From: Gallionellales bacterium GWA2_60_142 | Lineage (GTDB): Bacteria > Pseudomonadota > Gammaproteobacteria > Burkholderiales > Gallionellaceae | Length of the DNA stretch: 64,000 bases | Assembly: GCA_001801085.1 (NCBI GenBank) | Contig: MGWR01000070.1 | Coordinates: 36,933 to 100,932, forward strand | Direction of reading: 5' to 3' | Shown: one piece after another, positions 8,927-20,621 of the stretch | Position numbering within the stretch: the stretch's first letter is position 1 | Layout of the letters: every line of letters begins with the position of its first letter | Program-made: the position numbers and the translations under genes | Notes under the pieces: generated by a model | Told to the model about the DNA's origin: nothing | Seen by the model: only the letters and a program-made list of their open reading frames with translations | Databases searched by the model: none

Positions 8927-10252
8927 TTAACGGAAGCTGTGAGCTTTTTGCCCCAGCATATCCGCTGTGATCAGCGTAATTCCGTTGGGACTGACCCGGA
9001 AGCGTTTGCGGTCTTCTTCCGGATCGATCCCGACCTGCAACCCATCCGGGATCTTGCAGTTCTTGTCGACGATCACGCGTTTCAATACCACATGGCTACC
9101 GACATTAACGTTGGGCAACAGCACCGAGTCCTCGATATTGCAATGGCTGCATATACGCACATCGGAGAACAGCAGAGAACGCCGTACCGACGAGCCGCTG
9201 ATGATGCAGCCGCCGGAAACCAGCGAATCGATCGCCATACCGCGTCGCCCGTCCTCGTCAAACACGAACTTGGCCGGCGGCAATTGTTCCTGATGTGTCC
9301 AGATCGGCCATTCCTGATCGTACATATTCAGATCGGGGATGACCTTGGTCAGCTCCATGTTCGCTTCCCAATAAGAATCGATGGTTCCCACGTCACGCCA
9401 ATACGGGATCTTGTCATCCCCCATCCCCACGCAACTCTGGTCGAAGCTCTGCGCAAACACGCGGTATTTCTCGACCAGATAGGGAATGATGTCCTTGCCG
9501 AAATCGTGACTTGACTTCGGATCGTCTGCGTCGCGGATCAATTGTTCGAACAGGAACTTGGTGTTGAACACATAGATACCCATGCTGGCCAGCGCCTTGT
9601 CAGTCCGGCCCGGGAGCGGAGTGGGATTCGCCGGCTTCTCGGCAAATTCCATGACGCGGCCATGTTCGTCCACGCCCATCACGCCGAATGCGGTCGCATC
9701 GGCAAGCGGCACTTCCAGGCAGGCTACGCTCATGTCAGCCTTGGTGTCGACGTGAAATGCCAGCAGCTTGCCGTAGTCCATCTTGTATACGTGATCGCCC
9801 GCCAGAATCAGCACGAATTCCGGATGGTTCTCGCGCAGGATGTCGAGATTCTGGTACACCGCATCCGCGGTGCCTTGGTACCAATGCTCCTCGTCTACGC
9901 GTTGCTGCGCAGGCAGGATGTCGACGAACTCGCCGAACTGGCCGTTCAGGAACGACCAGCCGCGCTGGATGTGGCGGATCAGGCTGTGCGACTTATATTG
10001 GGTGGCCACGCCGATGCGGCGAATGCCGGAATTGACGCAATTGGACAGCACGAAATCGATGATGCGGAACTTGCCGCCAAACGGGACGGCCGGCTTGGCG
10101 CGCCAGTCAGTCAACTGATGCAGACGGCTGCCGCGTCCGCCGGCCAGAATCATCGCGTAGGTATTTTTGGTGATACGGCTGATGAAGCGAGGCGACGTAT
10201 CGCCGGCAGTGAGGTGGTATTTTTTTTGCAGATAACCTAGTTCAGCATTCAT
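8927..10252 (-). CDS. glgC: Glucose-1-phosphate adenylyltransferase (ADP-glucose pyrophosphorylase)
   Basis: 441 residues. It makes ADP-glucose, the committed step of bacterial glycogen synthesis. The nucleotidyltransferase domain has [65 protein letters not shown] and EFAEKP. The C-terminal left-handed helix domain includes [37 protein letters not shown]. It is the first gene of the minus-strand operon, with a GGAGATG ribosome site, and is divergent from glgB. In the known family it is allosterically regulated. Its partner glgA is not in the window. Confidence 0.97.
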   Translation of the reverse strand: MNAELGYLQKKYHLTAGDTSPRFISRITKNTYAMILAGGRGSRLHQLTDWRAKPAVPFGGKFRIIDFVLSNCVNSGIRRIGVATQYKSHSLIRHIQRGWSFLNGQFGEFVDILPAQQRVDEEHWYQGTADAVYQNLDILRENHPEFVLILAGDHVYKMDYGKLLAFHVDTKADMSVACLEVPLADATAFGVMGVDEHGRVMEFAEKPANPTPLPGRTDKALASMGIYVFNTKFLFEQLIRDADDPKSSHDFGKDIIPYLVEKYRVFAQSFDQSCVGMGDDKIPYWRDVGTIDSYWEANMELTKVIPDLNMYDQEWPIWTHQEQLPPAKFVFDEDGRRGMAIDSLVSGGCIISGSSVRRSLLFSDVRICSHCNIEDSVLLPNVNVGSHVVLKRVIVDKNCKIPDGLQVGIDPEEDRKRFRVSPNGITLITADMLGQKAHSFR

Positions 10253-10288
10253 TCCACATCTCCGTTTGTTTGCATGTCTGGCTCAGGC

Positions 10289-10318
10289 ATTATCGTTTAC
10301 AATCGATTCACTACACAA
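10289..10318 (-). promoter_or_regulatory. Possible glgC promoter
   Basis: Reading on the minus strand, TTGTGT and GATAAT are separated by 18 bases, upstream of a GGAGATG ribosome site and the glgC ATG. It lies in the glgC-glgB divergent gap. The -10 is one base off consensus; the -35 is weak. Confidence 0.4.
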
Positions 10319-10339
10319 GGACAGCGGAGAGTAATTAAG

Positions 10340-12502
<2,163 letters not shown>

Positions 12503-12545
12503 AGAACATCAGCCTGAAACCCGTCATTGATCTGAATTGACCATC

Positions 12546-14186
12546 ATGTCGAAACTCACTCAATCGCCCGCCTGGCAAGCACTCAAGGCACACCATCCCG
12601 CAGTCGCACCGCTTTCGATGCGGCAGATGTTCCGCGACGATCCCGCTCGTTTCGAGCGTTTTTCGATCCGGTTCGACGACCTGCTGTTCGACTACTCGAA
12701 GAACCGCATCACCGCAGAGACCGTCGGGCTGCTGCTTGATCTGGCTGCTCAGGCCGAGTTGCCCGCCTGGATAGAGCGCATGTTCGGCGGCGACAGGATC
12801 AACTCCACCGAACATCGTGCCGTACTGCATACCGCGTTGCGCAACCGCTCGGAGCGTCCGGTGCTGGTGGACGGCCGGGACGTGATGCCGGACGTGCGCC
12901 GCGTGCTGGGACATATGCGTCGCTTCGCCGATGCAGTGCGCGGCGGCGGACATCGCGGCCACACAGGCAAACAGATTACCGACATCGTCAACATCGGTAT
13001 CGGCGGCTCCGATCTCGGCCCGCTGATGGCGTGCGAGGCGCTCAGACACTATGCGCGCTGCGACCTGCGCGCGCATTTCGTCTCCAACGTCGACGGCACC
13101 CATCTGGCCGAGACGCTTAAGAAGCTGGACGCGGAGACCACGCTGTTCATCGTCAGCTCGAAGACCTTCACCACCCAGGAGACCATCACCAACGCCCGTT
13201 CGGCGCGTGCCTGGCTGGTCGGCAAGCTGGGCGACGAACAGGCTGTCTCCAAGCACTTCGCCGCGGTCTCGACCAACCTCAAGGCCACCGGCGAATTCGG
13301 CATCAACCCGGACAACGTATTCGAGTTCTGGGACTGGGTCGGCGGGCGTTACTCGCTGTGGTCGGCCATCGGCCTGCCGATCGCGCTGCATGTCGGCATG
13401 GACCGTTTCGAGGAACTGCTGGGCGGCGCCTATGCGATGGACGAACACTTCCGCAGCGCGCCGCCGGAACAAAACATCCCGGTGCTGATGGGCCTACTCG
13501 GCATCTGGTACGGCAACTTCTTCGGCGCAGGCGCCAACGCCATGTTCCCCTACGATCAGTACCTGCACCGCTTCCCTGCCTACCTCCAGCAACTGGACAT
13601 GGAGAGTAACGGCAAACGCGTGGACCGCGACGGCAATGCCGTGGACTACGACACCGGCATGGTGATGTGGGGCGAACCCGGCACCAACGGCCAGCACGCC
13701 TTCTATCAGTTGATCCATCAGGGCACGCGCATGATCCCGGCGGATTTCCTCGCCCCCATGCACAGCCAGAATCCCATCGGCGAGCACCATGCAATCCTGC
13801 TCGCCAACTGTTTCGCCCAGACTGAGGCGCTGATGCTGGGCAAGACCGCCGAGGAGGCCCGCGCCGAACTGGAAGCGCAAGGCCTGAGCGGCGATGCCCT
13901 CGAAGCCCTGCTGCCGCACAAGGTCTTCCCTGGCAACAAGCCGACCAACACCCTGCTGTTCGACAGGCTCGATCCGCACACGCTGGGCATGCTGATCGCC
14001 TTGTACGAACACAAAGTGTTCGTGCAGAGCGTGGTGTGGAACATCAACCCGTTCGACCAATGGGGCGTGGAACTCGGCAAGCAACTAGCCGGCAAGATAT
14101 TGCCAGAACTGCGCGACGGCGGTGCGGTATCCGCGCACGACGCTTCGACCGGCGGTTTGATCGGACACTACCGCCGACATCGCTAG
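12546..14186 (+). CDS. pgi: Glucose-6-phosphate isomerase
   Basis: 546 residues from ATG 12546; the track's TTG at 12537 would add three residues. It interconverts glucose-6-phosphate and fructose-6-phosphate. The sugar-isomerase signatures are intact: [66 protein letters not shown] and [19 protein letters not shown]. It follows glgB by 43 bases and probably shares its transcript, linking gluconeogenic hexose phosphate to the glycogen pathway. Confidence 0.97.
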   Translation: MSKLTQSPAWQALKAHHPAVAPLSMRQMFRDDPARFERFSIRFDDLLFDYSKNRITAETVGLLLDLAAQAELPAWIERMFGGDRINSTEHRAVLHTALRNRSERPVLVDGRDVMPDVRRVLGHMRRFADAVRGGGHRGHTGKQITDIVNIGIGGSDLGPLMACEALRHYARCDLRAHFVSNVDGTHLAETLKKLDAETTLFIVSSKTFTTQETITNARSARAWLVGKLGDEQAVSKHFAAVSTNLKATGEFGINPDNVFEFWDWVGGRYSLWSAIGLPIALHVGMDRFEELLGGAYAMDEHFRSAPPEQNIPVLMGLLGIWYGNFFGAGANAMFPYDQYLHRFPAYLQQLDMESNGKRVDRDGNAVDYDTGMVMWGEPGTNGQHAFYQLIHQGTRMIPADFLAPMHSQNPIGEHHAILLANCFAQTEALMLGKTAEEARAELEAQGLSGDALEALLPHKVFPGNKPTNTLLFDRLDPHTLGMLIALYEHKVFVQSVVWNINPFDQWGVELGKQLAGKILPELRDGGAVSAHDASTGGLIGHYRRHR

Positions 14187-14232
14187 CTACCTCGCCGCTA
14201 CTGCTAACGCCTGTCATCCTGAATCTCCCGAG

Positions 14233-15018
14233 ATGCTGACCGAATGGCTGACCTGGCTCGCCGCCGATTGCCCACCACCGACGCGCAAGCTGGGCTATCT
14301 GCGCGAAAGCATCGCCATCCGTACGCGCTATCGACGCTGCAAGACGATGTGGCAGCCGCATCTGACAAACAGCCGCGCCGCATTACTCGATTCACTGCAA
14401 GCATGCAGCAGCTTCCGCACCGCGCTGGTGTTCGGTTCGGGGCTGTTGCTGGACATCCCGCTGGACGAACTGGCCCGGCGCTTCAAGAAGGTGTATCTGG
14501 TCGATATCGTTCATTTACCCGAGGTGAAGCGCGCCGTGCGCCATCATGCCAACGTGCGTTGCATCGATCTCGATGTCACTGGGTTCATCGAGCATATGGA
14601 GGCGCTGTCTCCAGAGCGACTCGAATTGCCGCCGCCGAAATACTTTCTTGATGAGCCTGACATTGATTGGGTGGCCTCGGTTAACCTGCTCTCCCAACTG
14701 CCTTTGTTGCCGGTGGACTGGCTGCGCCAACGTTTCCCCGAGCTGAGCGAAGCGATGCTGGAAGAATGGGGGACGCAGGTGATGAGGCAGCATCTGGACT
14801 ACCTCGCCGCCTTTGCCGCACCGACCTGTCTGCTGGCCGATATGGAGCAGGTAATCCATACCGGCAACGGCGAAATCATCGAGCGTATCGACTTCGCATC
14901 GCGGCTCCGCCTCGACGATGCAGCGCCTGAGCAATGGCGCTGGAACATCGCACCACCCGGGGAGATCGCACCGGACATCGGCAGCTTCCACCGCGTCGCG
15001 GCACATTGCAGGCAATGA
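14233..15018 (+). CDS. Unrecognised protein with a methyltransferase-like Rossmann pattern
   Basis: 261 residues, no signal peptide or membrane segment. I do not recognise the family. An internal block, ALVFGSGLLLDIPLDELARRFKKVYLVDIV followed by VRCIDLDVTGF and later WVASVNLLSQLPLLP, has the strand-loop-helix spacing of a SAM-dependent methyltransferase core. However, the first glycine loop is GSGLLLD rather than the standard GxGxG. The N-terminus (TRKLGYLRESIAIRTRYRRCKTMWQPHL) is basic. It lies 46 bases after pgi and 64 before glgP, on the same strand, so it could be co-transcribed with a glycogen gene set it has no known role in. Confidence 0.55.
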   Translation: MLTEWLTWLAADCPPPTRKLGYLRESIAIRTRYRRCKTMWQPHLTNSRAALLDSLQACSSFRTALVFGSGLLLDIPLDELARRFKKVYLVDIVHLPEVKRAVRHHANVRCIDLDVTGFIEHMEALSPERLELPPPKYFLDEPDIDWVASVNLLSQLPLLPVDWLRQRFPELSEAMLEEWGTQVMRQHLDYLAAFAAPTCLLADMEQVIHTGNGEIIERIDFASRLRLDDAAPEQWRWNIAPPGEIAPDIGSFHRVAAHCRQ

Positions 15019-15059
15019 TTCGCCCGTGGCATGGATCGCTTGCCTCAGGGCAATGACGG

Positions 15060-15065
15060 TATAAT
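15060..15065 (+). promoter_or_regulatory. Possible -10 element for glgP
   Basis: A perfect TATAAT precedes glgP. The nearest -35 candidate, TTGCCT at 15040-15045, is only 14 bases away, shorter than usual, so support is weak. Confidence 0.3.
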
Positions 15066-15082
15066 TCGCCGTCGCCGCTCCT

Positions 15083-17635
15083 ATGCTCCCTTCCGGAATG
15101 GCCGGCCAGAATGAATCAACTGAGGAGCACATCATCAAGACCCCAAGCAAAAAGAGCCACACACCCTCCGTAATCGGCAACCTGCCCCCGCTCGGCATGG
15201 ACGCCGACAGCATCGTCGACGATTTCAGACGTTATTTCAGCCATACCCTGGGCCGGGACGAGCCTCAGTTCTCCAGCACCCAGATGTACGAATCGCTGGT
15301 GCTGTCGCTGCGCGACCGTCTGGTCGAGCGCTGGCGTAACACCCGGCTGGCTTATCGCGAGTCGGACTGCAAACGCACCTATTACCTGTCGCTGGAGTTC
15401 CTGATGGGGCGCGCGCTCGGCAATGCGATGCTGAACCTGAATGTGGATCCGAATACGCGCACCGCGCTGCGCAAGCTGGAGGTGGAACTCGATGCCATTG
15501 CCGAACACGAGCACGATGCAGGCTTGGGCAACGGCGGCCTCGGACGGCTGGCGGCCTGCTTTCTGGATAGTTGCGCTTCGCTGCAACTGCCGGTGATGGG
15601 CTACGGCATCCGCTACGAATACGGCATGTTCCGCCAGAAGATCGAGAACGGCAGCCAGATCGAGGAAGCCGACCACTGGCTGCGCGACGGCAACCCTTGG
15701 GAGATCGAGCGCCAGGAATTCGCCACGCGTATCAAATTCGGCGGGCGCACGGAATATTTCACCGACCAGATCGGCCGCATGCATGTGCGCTGGGTCGATA
15801 CGCGCGACGTGATGGCGATGCCCTACGACGTGCCGGTGCCGGGCTTCCAGAACGGCACGGTGAACACGCTGCGCCTGTGGAGCGCGGCGGCGACCGAAGA
15901 ATTCGATCTGTCCGAATTCAACGCCGGCAGCTACACCGAGGCGGTCGCGTCCAAAAATGCCGCAGAGCACATCACCATGGTGCTCTATCCGAACGATGCC
16001 AGCGAGAACGGCAAGGAACTGCGCCTGCGCCAGCAATACTTCCTCGCTTCGGCCAGCTTGCAGGACATACTGCGCCAGTGGGTCAAAACGCACGATCACG
16101 ACTTCAGCGAATTTGCCGAGAAGAACTGCTTCCAGTTGAACGACACCCATCCGACCTGCGCGGTGCCGGAACTGATGCGCCTGTTGATGGACGAGCACGG
16201 CATGGGCTGGGACGAGGCATGGGCCATCACCAGCAGCACCATGGCCTACACCAATCACACGCTGCTGCCGGAGGCGCTGGAAAAGTGGCCCGTCAGCATG
16301 TTCGGTCGCCTGCTGCCGCGCCTGATGGACATCGTGCGCGAGATCAACGCCCGCTTCATCGCCAAGGTGGCCTTGCGCTATCCCGGCGACATCGAGCGCC
16401 AGCGCCGCATGTCCATCATCGAAGAAGGCCACGATCAGCAGGTGCGCATGGCCTACCTGGCGGTGGTGGCTTGCCGTTCGGTCAACGGCGTCGCGGCGCT
16501 GCATTCGCAATTGTTGCAAGAGCAATTGTTCCGCGATTTCTACGAGAAGTGGCCGGAAAAATTCAACAACAAGACCAACGGCGTTACACCGCGCCGCTGG
16601 CTATCGTGGAGCAATCCGGCGCTGGGCGCATTGCTCGACGACGCCATCGACAACGGCTGGCGTACCGACCTATCCCGCTTGCAGAGCCTGAAAAAATTTG
16701 CGGACGACCCCGCTTTCCGCGCGCGTTGGCATGAGGTGAAACAGGCCAACAAGCAGCGTCTGGCCGATATGGTGAAACGCGACTGCGATGTCGAGTTCGA
16801 CATCAATGCGATGTTTGACGTGCAGGTGAAGCGCATCCACGAATACAAGCGGCAGTTGCTGAACGTGCTGCATGTGATCCACCTGTACGACCGCATCAAG
16901 CGCGGCGACACCGCCGACTGGACGCCGCGTTGCGTACTGATCGGCGGCAAGGCAGCCCCCGGCTACATGATGGCGAAACGCATCATCAAACTGGTCAACT
17001 CGGTCGCGCATGTCATCAATAGCGATCCGGACACCAAGGGCTTGCTGCGTCTGGCTTTCCTGCCGAACTACCGCGTTACCGCGATGGAAGCGATCTGTCC
17101 CGGAACCGACCTGTCGGAGCAGATATCCACCGCAGGCAAGGAAGCCTCCGGCACCGGCAACATGAAGTTCATGATGAATGGCGCGCTGACGATAGGCACG
17201 CTGGACGGCGCCAACATTGAAATCCGCGAAGAAGCCGGTGAGGAAAACTTCTTCCTGTTCGGCCTGACCGCGGAACAGGTCGATGCAATGCGCGGACACT
17301 ACGATCCTGCGTCTATCATCGATACAGACGAAGATTTCCGGCGCGTAATGGGTCTGCTGACCAGCGGCCACTTCAACCTGTTCGAGCCAGGCATCTTCGA
17401 TCCGGTCATCCAGTCGATCTATAGTCCCGGCGATCCTTGGCTGACCGCGGCGGACTTCCGCAGCTACATCGACTGCCAGCGTCGTGCAGCGCAAGCCTAC
17501 CGCAACCGGGACGCATGGACGCGTATGAGCATCGTCAACACCGCGACCAGCGGCAAGTTCTCCAGCGACCGCACCATCCTCGACTACAACCGCGAGATAT
17601 GGGGCTTGCCGCAGGTGGCGCCGCAGTTTCCCTGA
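15083..17635 (+). CDS. glgP: Glycogen/maltodextrin phosphorylase
   Basis: 850 residues if the ATG at 15083 is used. It releases glucose-1-phosphate from alpha-1,4-glucan ends with pyridoxal phosphate. Diagnostic blocks: YYLSLEFLMGRALGNAM, LGNGGLGRLAACFLDSCASL, NDTHPTCAVPELMRLLMDEHG, RRWLSWSNPAL, and EASGTGNMKFMMNGALTIGTLDGANIEI with the cofactor Lys. The start is uncertain. A TATAAT sits only 18 bases before this ATG, and the only good ribosome site (TGAGGAG, 15120-15126) lies inside the ORF with no ATG/GTG/TTG just after it. ATG 15098 is also possible. It is the last gene of the glycogen arm, followed by two hairpins. Confidence 0.95.
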   Translation: MLPSGMAGQNESTEEHIIKTPSKKSHTPSVIGNLPPLGMDADSIVDDFRRYFSHTLGRDEPQFSSTQMYESLVLSLRDRLVERWRNTRLAYRESDCKRTYYLSLEFLMGRALGNAMLNLNVDPNTRTALRKLEVELDAIAEHEHDAGLGNGGLGRLAACFLDSCASLQLPVMGYGIRYEYGMFRQKIENGSQIEEADHWLRDGNPWEIERQEFATRIKFGGRTEYFTDQIGRMHVRWVDTRDVMAMPYDVPVPGFQNGTVNTLRLWSAAATEEFDLSEFNAGSYTEAVASKNAAEHITMVLYPNDASENGKELRLRQQYFLASASLQDILRQWVKTHDHDFSEFAEKNCFQLNDTHPTCAVPELMRLLMDEHGMGWDEAWAITSSTMAYTNHTLLPEALEKWPVSMFGRLLPRLMDIVREINARFIAKVALRYPGDIERQRRMSIIEEGHDQQVRMAYLAVVACRSVNGVAALHSQLLQEQLFRDFYEKWPEKFNNKTNGVTPRRWLSWSNPALGALLDDAIDNGWRTDLSRLQSLKKFADDPAFRARWHEVKQANKQRLADMVKRDCDVEFDINAMFDVQVKRIHEYKRQLLNVLHVIHLYDRIKRGDTADWTPRCVLIGGKAAPGYMMAKRIIKLVNSVAHVINSDPDTKGLLRLAFLPNYRVTAMEAICPGTDLSEQISTAGKEASGTGNMKFMMNGALTIGTLDGANIEIREEAGEENFFLFGLTAEQVDAMRGHYDPASIIDTDEDFRRVMGLLTSGHFNLFEPGIFDPVIQSIYSPGDPWLTAADFRSYIDCQRRAAQAYRNRDAWTRMSIVNTATSGKFSSDRTILDYNREIWGLPQVAPQFP

Positions 17636-17645
17636 GTCCTCTGCG

Positions 17646-17675
17646 TTCGCCGGAACCTAAACTGGTTCCGGCGAA
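17646..17675 (+). terminator. Hairpin after glgP
   Basis: A perfect 12-base stem TTCGCCGGAACC / GGTTCCGGCGAA with a 6-base loop lies just after the glgP stop. There is no T run, so it may stabilise the 3' end or work together with the next hairpin. Confidence 0.6.
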
Positions 17676-17692
17676 TATGAATACCAACAAGC

Positions 17693-17720
17693 AAAAAGCC
17701 GCACGATTGTGCGGCTTTTT
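17693..17720. terminator. Bidirectional Rho-independent terminator between glgP and rne
   Basis: The stem AAAAAGCCGCAC-GATT-GTGCGGCTTTTT has A and T runs on its two sides, so it can stop both the plus-strand glgP transcript and the minus-strand rne transcript, which converge here. Confidence 0.92.
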
Positions 17721-17739
17721 GTTTTACTGCTGGCCGAAA

Positions 17740-20265
17740 CTACGCTTGCGGGTGCTGGGTCTCGATCTGAACCAGCGGTTCATTCTCGACGTACACCTCG
17801 CGCTGGCGCGTGCGGCGGCGGTTTACCGGCTGGTTGCCGGCCGGAGCCGCTTCCGTAATGGCGCTGAATTTGTTCGGATCGGTTTCGATCTGAACCAGGC
17901 CGTCGCTACCGGGTGCCGTCGCGACGGGTGCGGCGACCGCAACAGGCTGTGGCGCTGCAACTGACTTTGGCTTAGCCGCTGGAGTTGGCGGCACATAGTT
18001 TGCCGGATAAGCGATGTACTCGGTCGGTTTCAGCGGCGGCACGTAGCCTGCGGGATAAGCGACATACTCGGTCGGTTTGGATCTTACCGGAGCGGCAGGT
18101 GCAGCCTGCTCGCCGCCCGTTTCCGTAGTCATCACCTCGCCGCCCGTTTCCGTAGTCATCACCTCGCCGTTCGGAGCGCCATTTTCACGGCGTTCGCGTT
18201 CGCGGCGGCCTCCGCGGCGACCGCGACGGCGGCTACCCTCACGCGCCCCCTCTTCCGACTGCTCGGCGGCGGGAGCGGTGACCCGGGATTCCTGCACCGG
18301 CTTTTCGGTTTCTGCGGCCGGAGCTACACGCGGCGGGCGCGGTTGCTTCGGTGGACGCGGCTCGCGCTCGCCTTGCGGCTGACGCGGCTCCTGCTGCTTG
18401 GCCTCGGACTGAGCCGATTTCTCGCCTCGCTCGCGGCGGCCTTCGCCTCGCTCGTTGCGATCGCCGCGGTCGCGGCGCTTGCCACCTTCGCGCTCGCCTC
18501 GCTCTGCACGGTCACCGCGTTCACGACGCTGGCGCGACTTGCCTGTTGCAGACTTCGCCTTGGGCTTTTCTTCTTCCGCGCCCAGCGACTTGAACCAGCC
18601 GATGATCTTGCCGAGCAGCGAGGGACCTTGTGCCTTTGGCTCTTCCACCTTCACCGGCGCCGGTTGTGCCGGCGTGATGCCCTGCACCACCGCTGTGGCG
18701 CGCACGGCCTTCTGTTGCTCCTGCGCCGGGGTCAGCGGCTTGTCTTCCGCCGGCTTTTCCACCAACTTGTAACTGGCTTGCATCACCTCGGCGGTCATAT
18801 CGTCGTGACGCAGGCGGTTGATGCTGTAGTTCGGCGTTTCCAGATGCGGATTCGGGATCAGCGTGACGCTGACGCGCAGACGCGATTCGATGCGATGGAT
18901 TTCGGCGCGCTTCTCGTTCAGCAGGAAAGTCGCAACATCCACCGGCACCTGCGCGTGGATCGCGACGCTGCTGTCCTTCATCGCCTCTTCCTGGAGGATG
19001 CGCAGAATGTGCAGTGCGGAGGACTCGGTGCCGCGGATGTGGCCGATGCCGCTGCAACGCGGGCAGGCGATGTAGTTGCTCTCGCCCAGACTGGGTTGCA
19101 GGCGCTGGCGCGAAAGCTCCAGCAGGCCGAAGCGCGAGATCTTCGCGGTCTGCACGCGGGCGCGGTCGTAGCGCAGCGAGTCGCGCAGGCGATCTTCCAC
19201 CGCACGCTGGTTCTTGCTCGACTCCATGTCGATGAAGTCGATCACGATCAGGCCGCCCAAGTCGCGCAGACGCAACTGGCGGGCGATCTCTTCGGCCGCT
19301 TCGAGGTTGGTGTTGAACGCGGTCGATTCGATGTCCGCACCCTTGGTGGAACGCGCCGAGTTGATGTCAATGGAGGTCAGCGCTTCGGTGTGGTCGATCA
19401 CGATTGCGCCGCCGGAAGGCAGACGCACTTCGCGCGCATGGGCGGACTCGATCTGGTGTTCGATCTGGAAGCGCGAGAACAACGGCACATCATCTACGTA
19501 GCGCTTGATGCGATCAACGTTATCCGGCATCACCGTGCTCATGAACGCCAGCGCCTGCTGATAGATATCCTCGGTGTCGATCAGGATCTCGCCGATCTCA
19601 GGGTTGAAGTAGTCGCGGATCGCGCGCACTACCAGACTGCCTTCCAGATAGATCAGCGACGGCGCCTTTTCGGCGGAGGCTGCGCCTTCGATCGCATCCC
19701 ACAGCTGATTCAGGTAGTTAAGGTCCCACTGCAACTCTTCTTCGCTGCGGCCGATACCGGCGGTGCGGGCGATGATGCTCATCCCTTGCGGAACATCGAT
19801 ATGCGACAGCACTTCGCGCAGTTCGTTGCGCTCTTCGCCCTCGATGCGGCGCGACACGCCTCCGCCGTTCGGGTTGTTCGGCATCAGCACGATGTAGCGG
19901 CCAGCCAGACTGATATAGGTGGTCAGCGCCGCGCCCTTGTTGCCGCGCTCGTCCTTCTCGACCTGCACCAGCAGTTCCTGGCCTTCGCGCAATGCTTCCT
20001 TGATACTGGGGCGGCTGCCGCAACCAGGCAGGTAATACTGGGGAGAGACTTCCTTGAAGGGGAGGAAACCGTGGCGACTGCCGCCGTATTCGACGAAACA
20101 GGCCTCGAGGCTGGGCTCGATGCGGGTGATGACTGCCTTGTAGATGTTGCTCTTGCGTTGCTCTTTGCCGGCGGTTTCAATGTCGAGGTCGATCAGTTTC
20201 TGACCATCGACAATGGCGACGCGGAGTTCTTCCGGCTGCGTCGCATTGAATAGCATGCGTTTCAT
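17740..20265 (-). CDS. rne: Ribonuclease E
   Basis: 841 residues. It is the essential endoribonuclease of RNA decay and rRNA/tRNA processing, and the scaffold of the degradosome. The catalytic half has the start MKRMLFNATQPEELRVAIVDGQKLIDLDIE, an S1 domain (SNIYKAVITRIEPSLEACFVEYG), ITSIDINSARST and VIDFIDME active-site blocks, and the zinc-link CPRCSG. The C-terminal half from about residue 520 is low-complexity, rich in Arg, Glu and Pro (RRERGDRAERGEREGGKRRDRGDRNERG), as expected for RNA and partner binding. It carries a nine-residue tandem duplication (GEVMTTETG) and two copies of PTEYxAYPAxYVPP. A GGGAGA ribosome site precedes the ATG. Confidence 0.95.
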   Translation of the reverse strand: MKRMLFNATQPEELRVAIVDGQKLIDLDIETAGKEQRKSNIYKAVITRIEPSLEACFVEYGGSRHGFLPFKEVSPQYYLPGCGSRPSIKEALREGQELLVQVEKDERGNKGAALTTYISLAGRYIVLMPNNPNGGGVSRRIEGEERNELREVLSHIDVPQGMSIIARTAGIGRSEEELQWDLNYLNQLWDAIEGAASAEKAPSLIYLEGSLVVRAIRDYFNPEIGEILIDTEDIYQQALAFMSTVMPDNVDRIKRYVDDVPLFSRFQIEHQIESAHAREVRLPSGGAIVIDHTEALTSIDINSARSTKGADIESTAFNTNLEAAEEIARQLRLRDLGGLIVIDFIDMESSKNQRAVEDRLRDSLRYDRARVQTAKISRFGLLELSRQRLQPSLGESNYIACPRCSGIGHIRGTESSALHILRILQEEAMKDSSVAIHAQVPVDVATFLLNEKRAEIHRIESRLRVSVTLIPNPHLETPNYSINRLRHDDMTAEVMQASYKLVEKPAEDKPLTPAQEQQKAVRATAVVQGITPAQPAPVKVEEPKAQGPSLLGKIIGWFKSLGAEEEKPKAKSATGKSRQRRERGDRAERGEREGGKRRDRGDRNERGEGRRERGEKSAQSEAKQQEPRQPQGEREPRPPKQPRPPRVAPAAETEKPVQESRVTAPAAEQSEEGAREGSRRRGRRGGRRERERRENGAPNGEVMTTETGGEVMTTETGGEQAAPAAPVRSKPTEYVAYPAGYVPPLKPTEYIAYPANYVPPTPAAKPKSVAAPQPVAVAAPVATAPGSDGLVQIETDPNKFSAITEAAPAGNQPVNRRRTRQREVYVENEPLVQIETQHPQA
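18111..18164. repeat. Perfect 27-bp tandem duplication inside rne
   Basis: Two identical, adjacent 27-base units begin CGCCGCCCGTTTCCGTAGTC. The duplication keeps the reading frame and doubles nine residues in the disordered C-terminal half of RNase E. Exact identity suggests a recent event. Confidence 0.9.
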
Positions 20266-20621
20266 TTTTTATTGTCTCCCGCGCTCTGACACGGGCGAGA
20301 CCAAGCTACACGCGGTCAGGCGTGCGAGAGGAGCAATCGTGCAAACAGTGTCGGCTTGTGCGTACGTTTGGTCAAAATCGGTTCTCTGTCGTTAGCTTGT
20401 CTTTAATTGTTCTGGGTAACGCGGCCAATGGCGCGTCACGAAAAATCCACAGGTGCTTTGAGCGCGTATTTCAATTACCATCACTGCTTGATTTCCGGTG
20501 AGTGACATTAACCGGGCGGGCGGCTGCTTCGTAGGCGGCTTGACTGCCTGCCTCATATGCGACGGGGAATTTCCACCCGTTTTTACAAAGGCGCACACGC
20601 GAGCGACGAAGTATATTCAAA
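20266..20621. other. Long divergent intergenic region between rne and rluC
   Basis: 356 bases without a supportable gene. It should hold the promoters of both genes and the long rne 5' leader. In enterobacteria the rne leader lets RNase E control its own mRNA; whether this leader does the same cannot be told by eye. A plausible minus-strand -35 (TTGACC) is present near 20373 but no matching -10 is convincing. Confidence 0.4.

Noticed and set aside
15116-16525. 469-residue minus-strand ORF
   Set aside because: It is antisense to the well-supported glgP gene.
18343-20253. 636-residue plus-strand ORF
   Set aside because: It is a shadow of rne on the opposite strand, with no protein-like motif.
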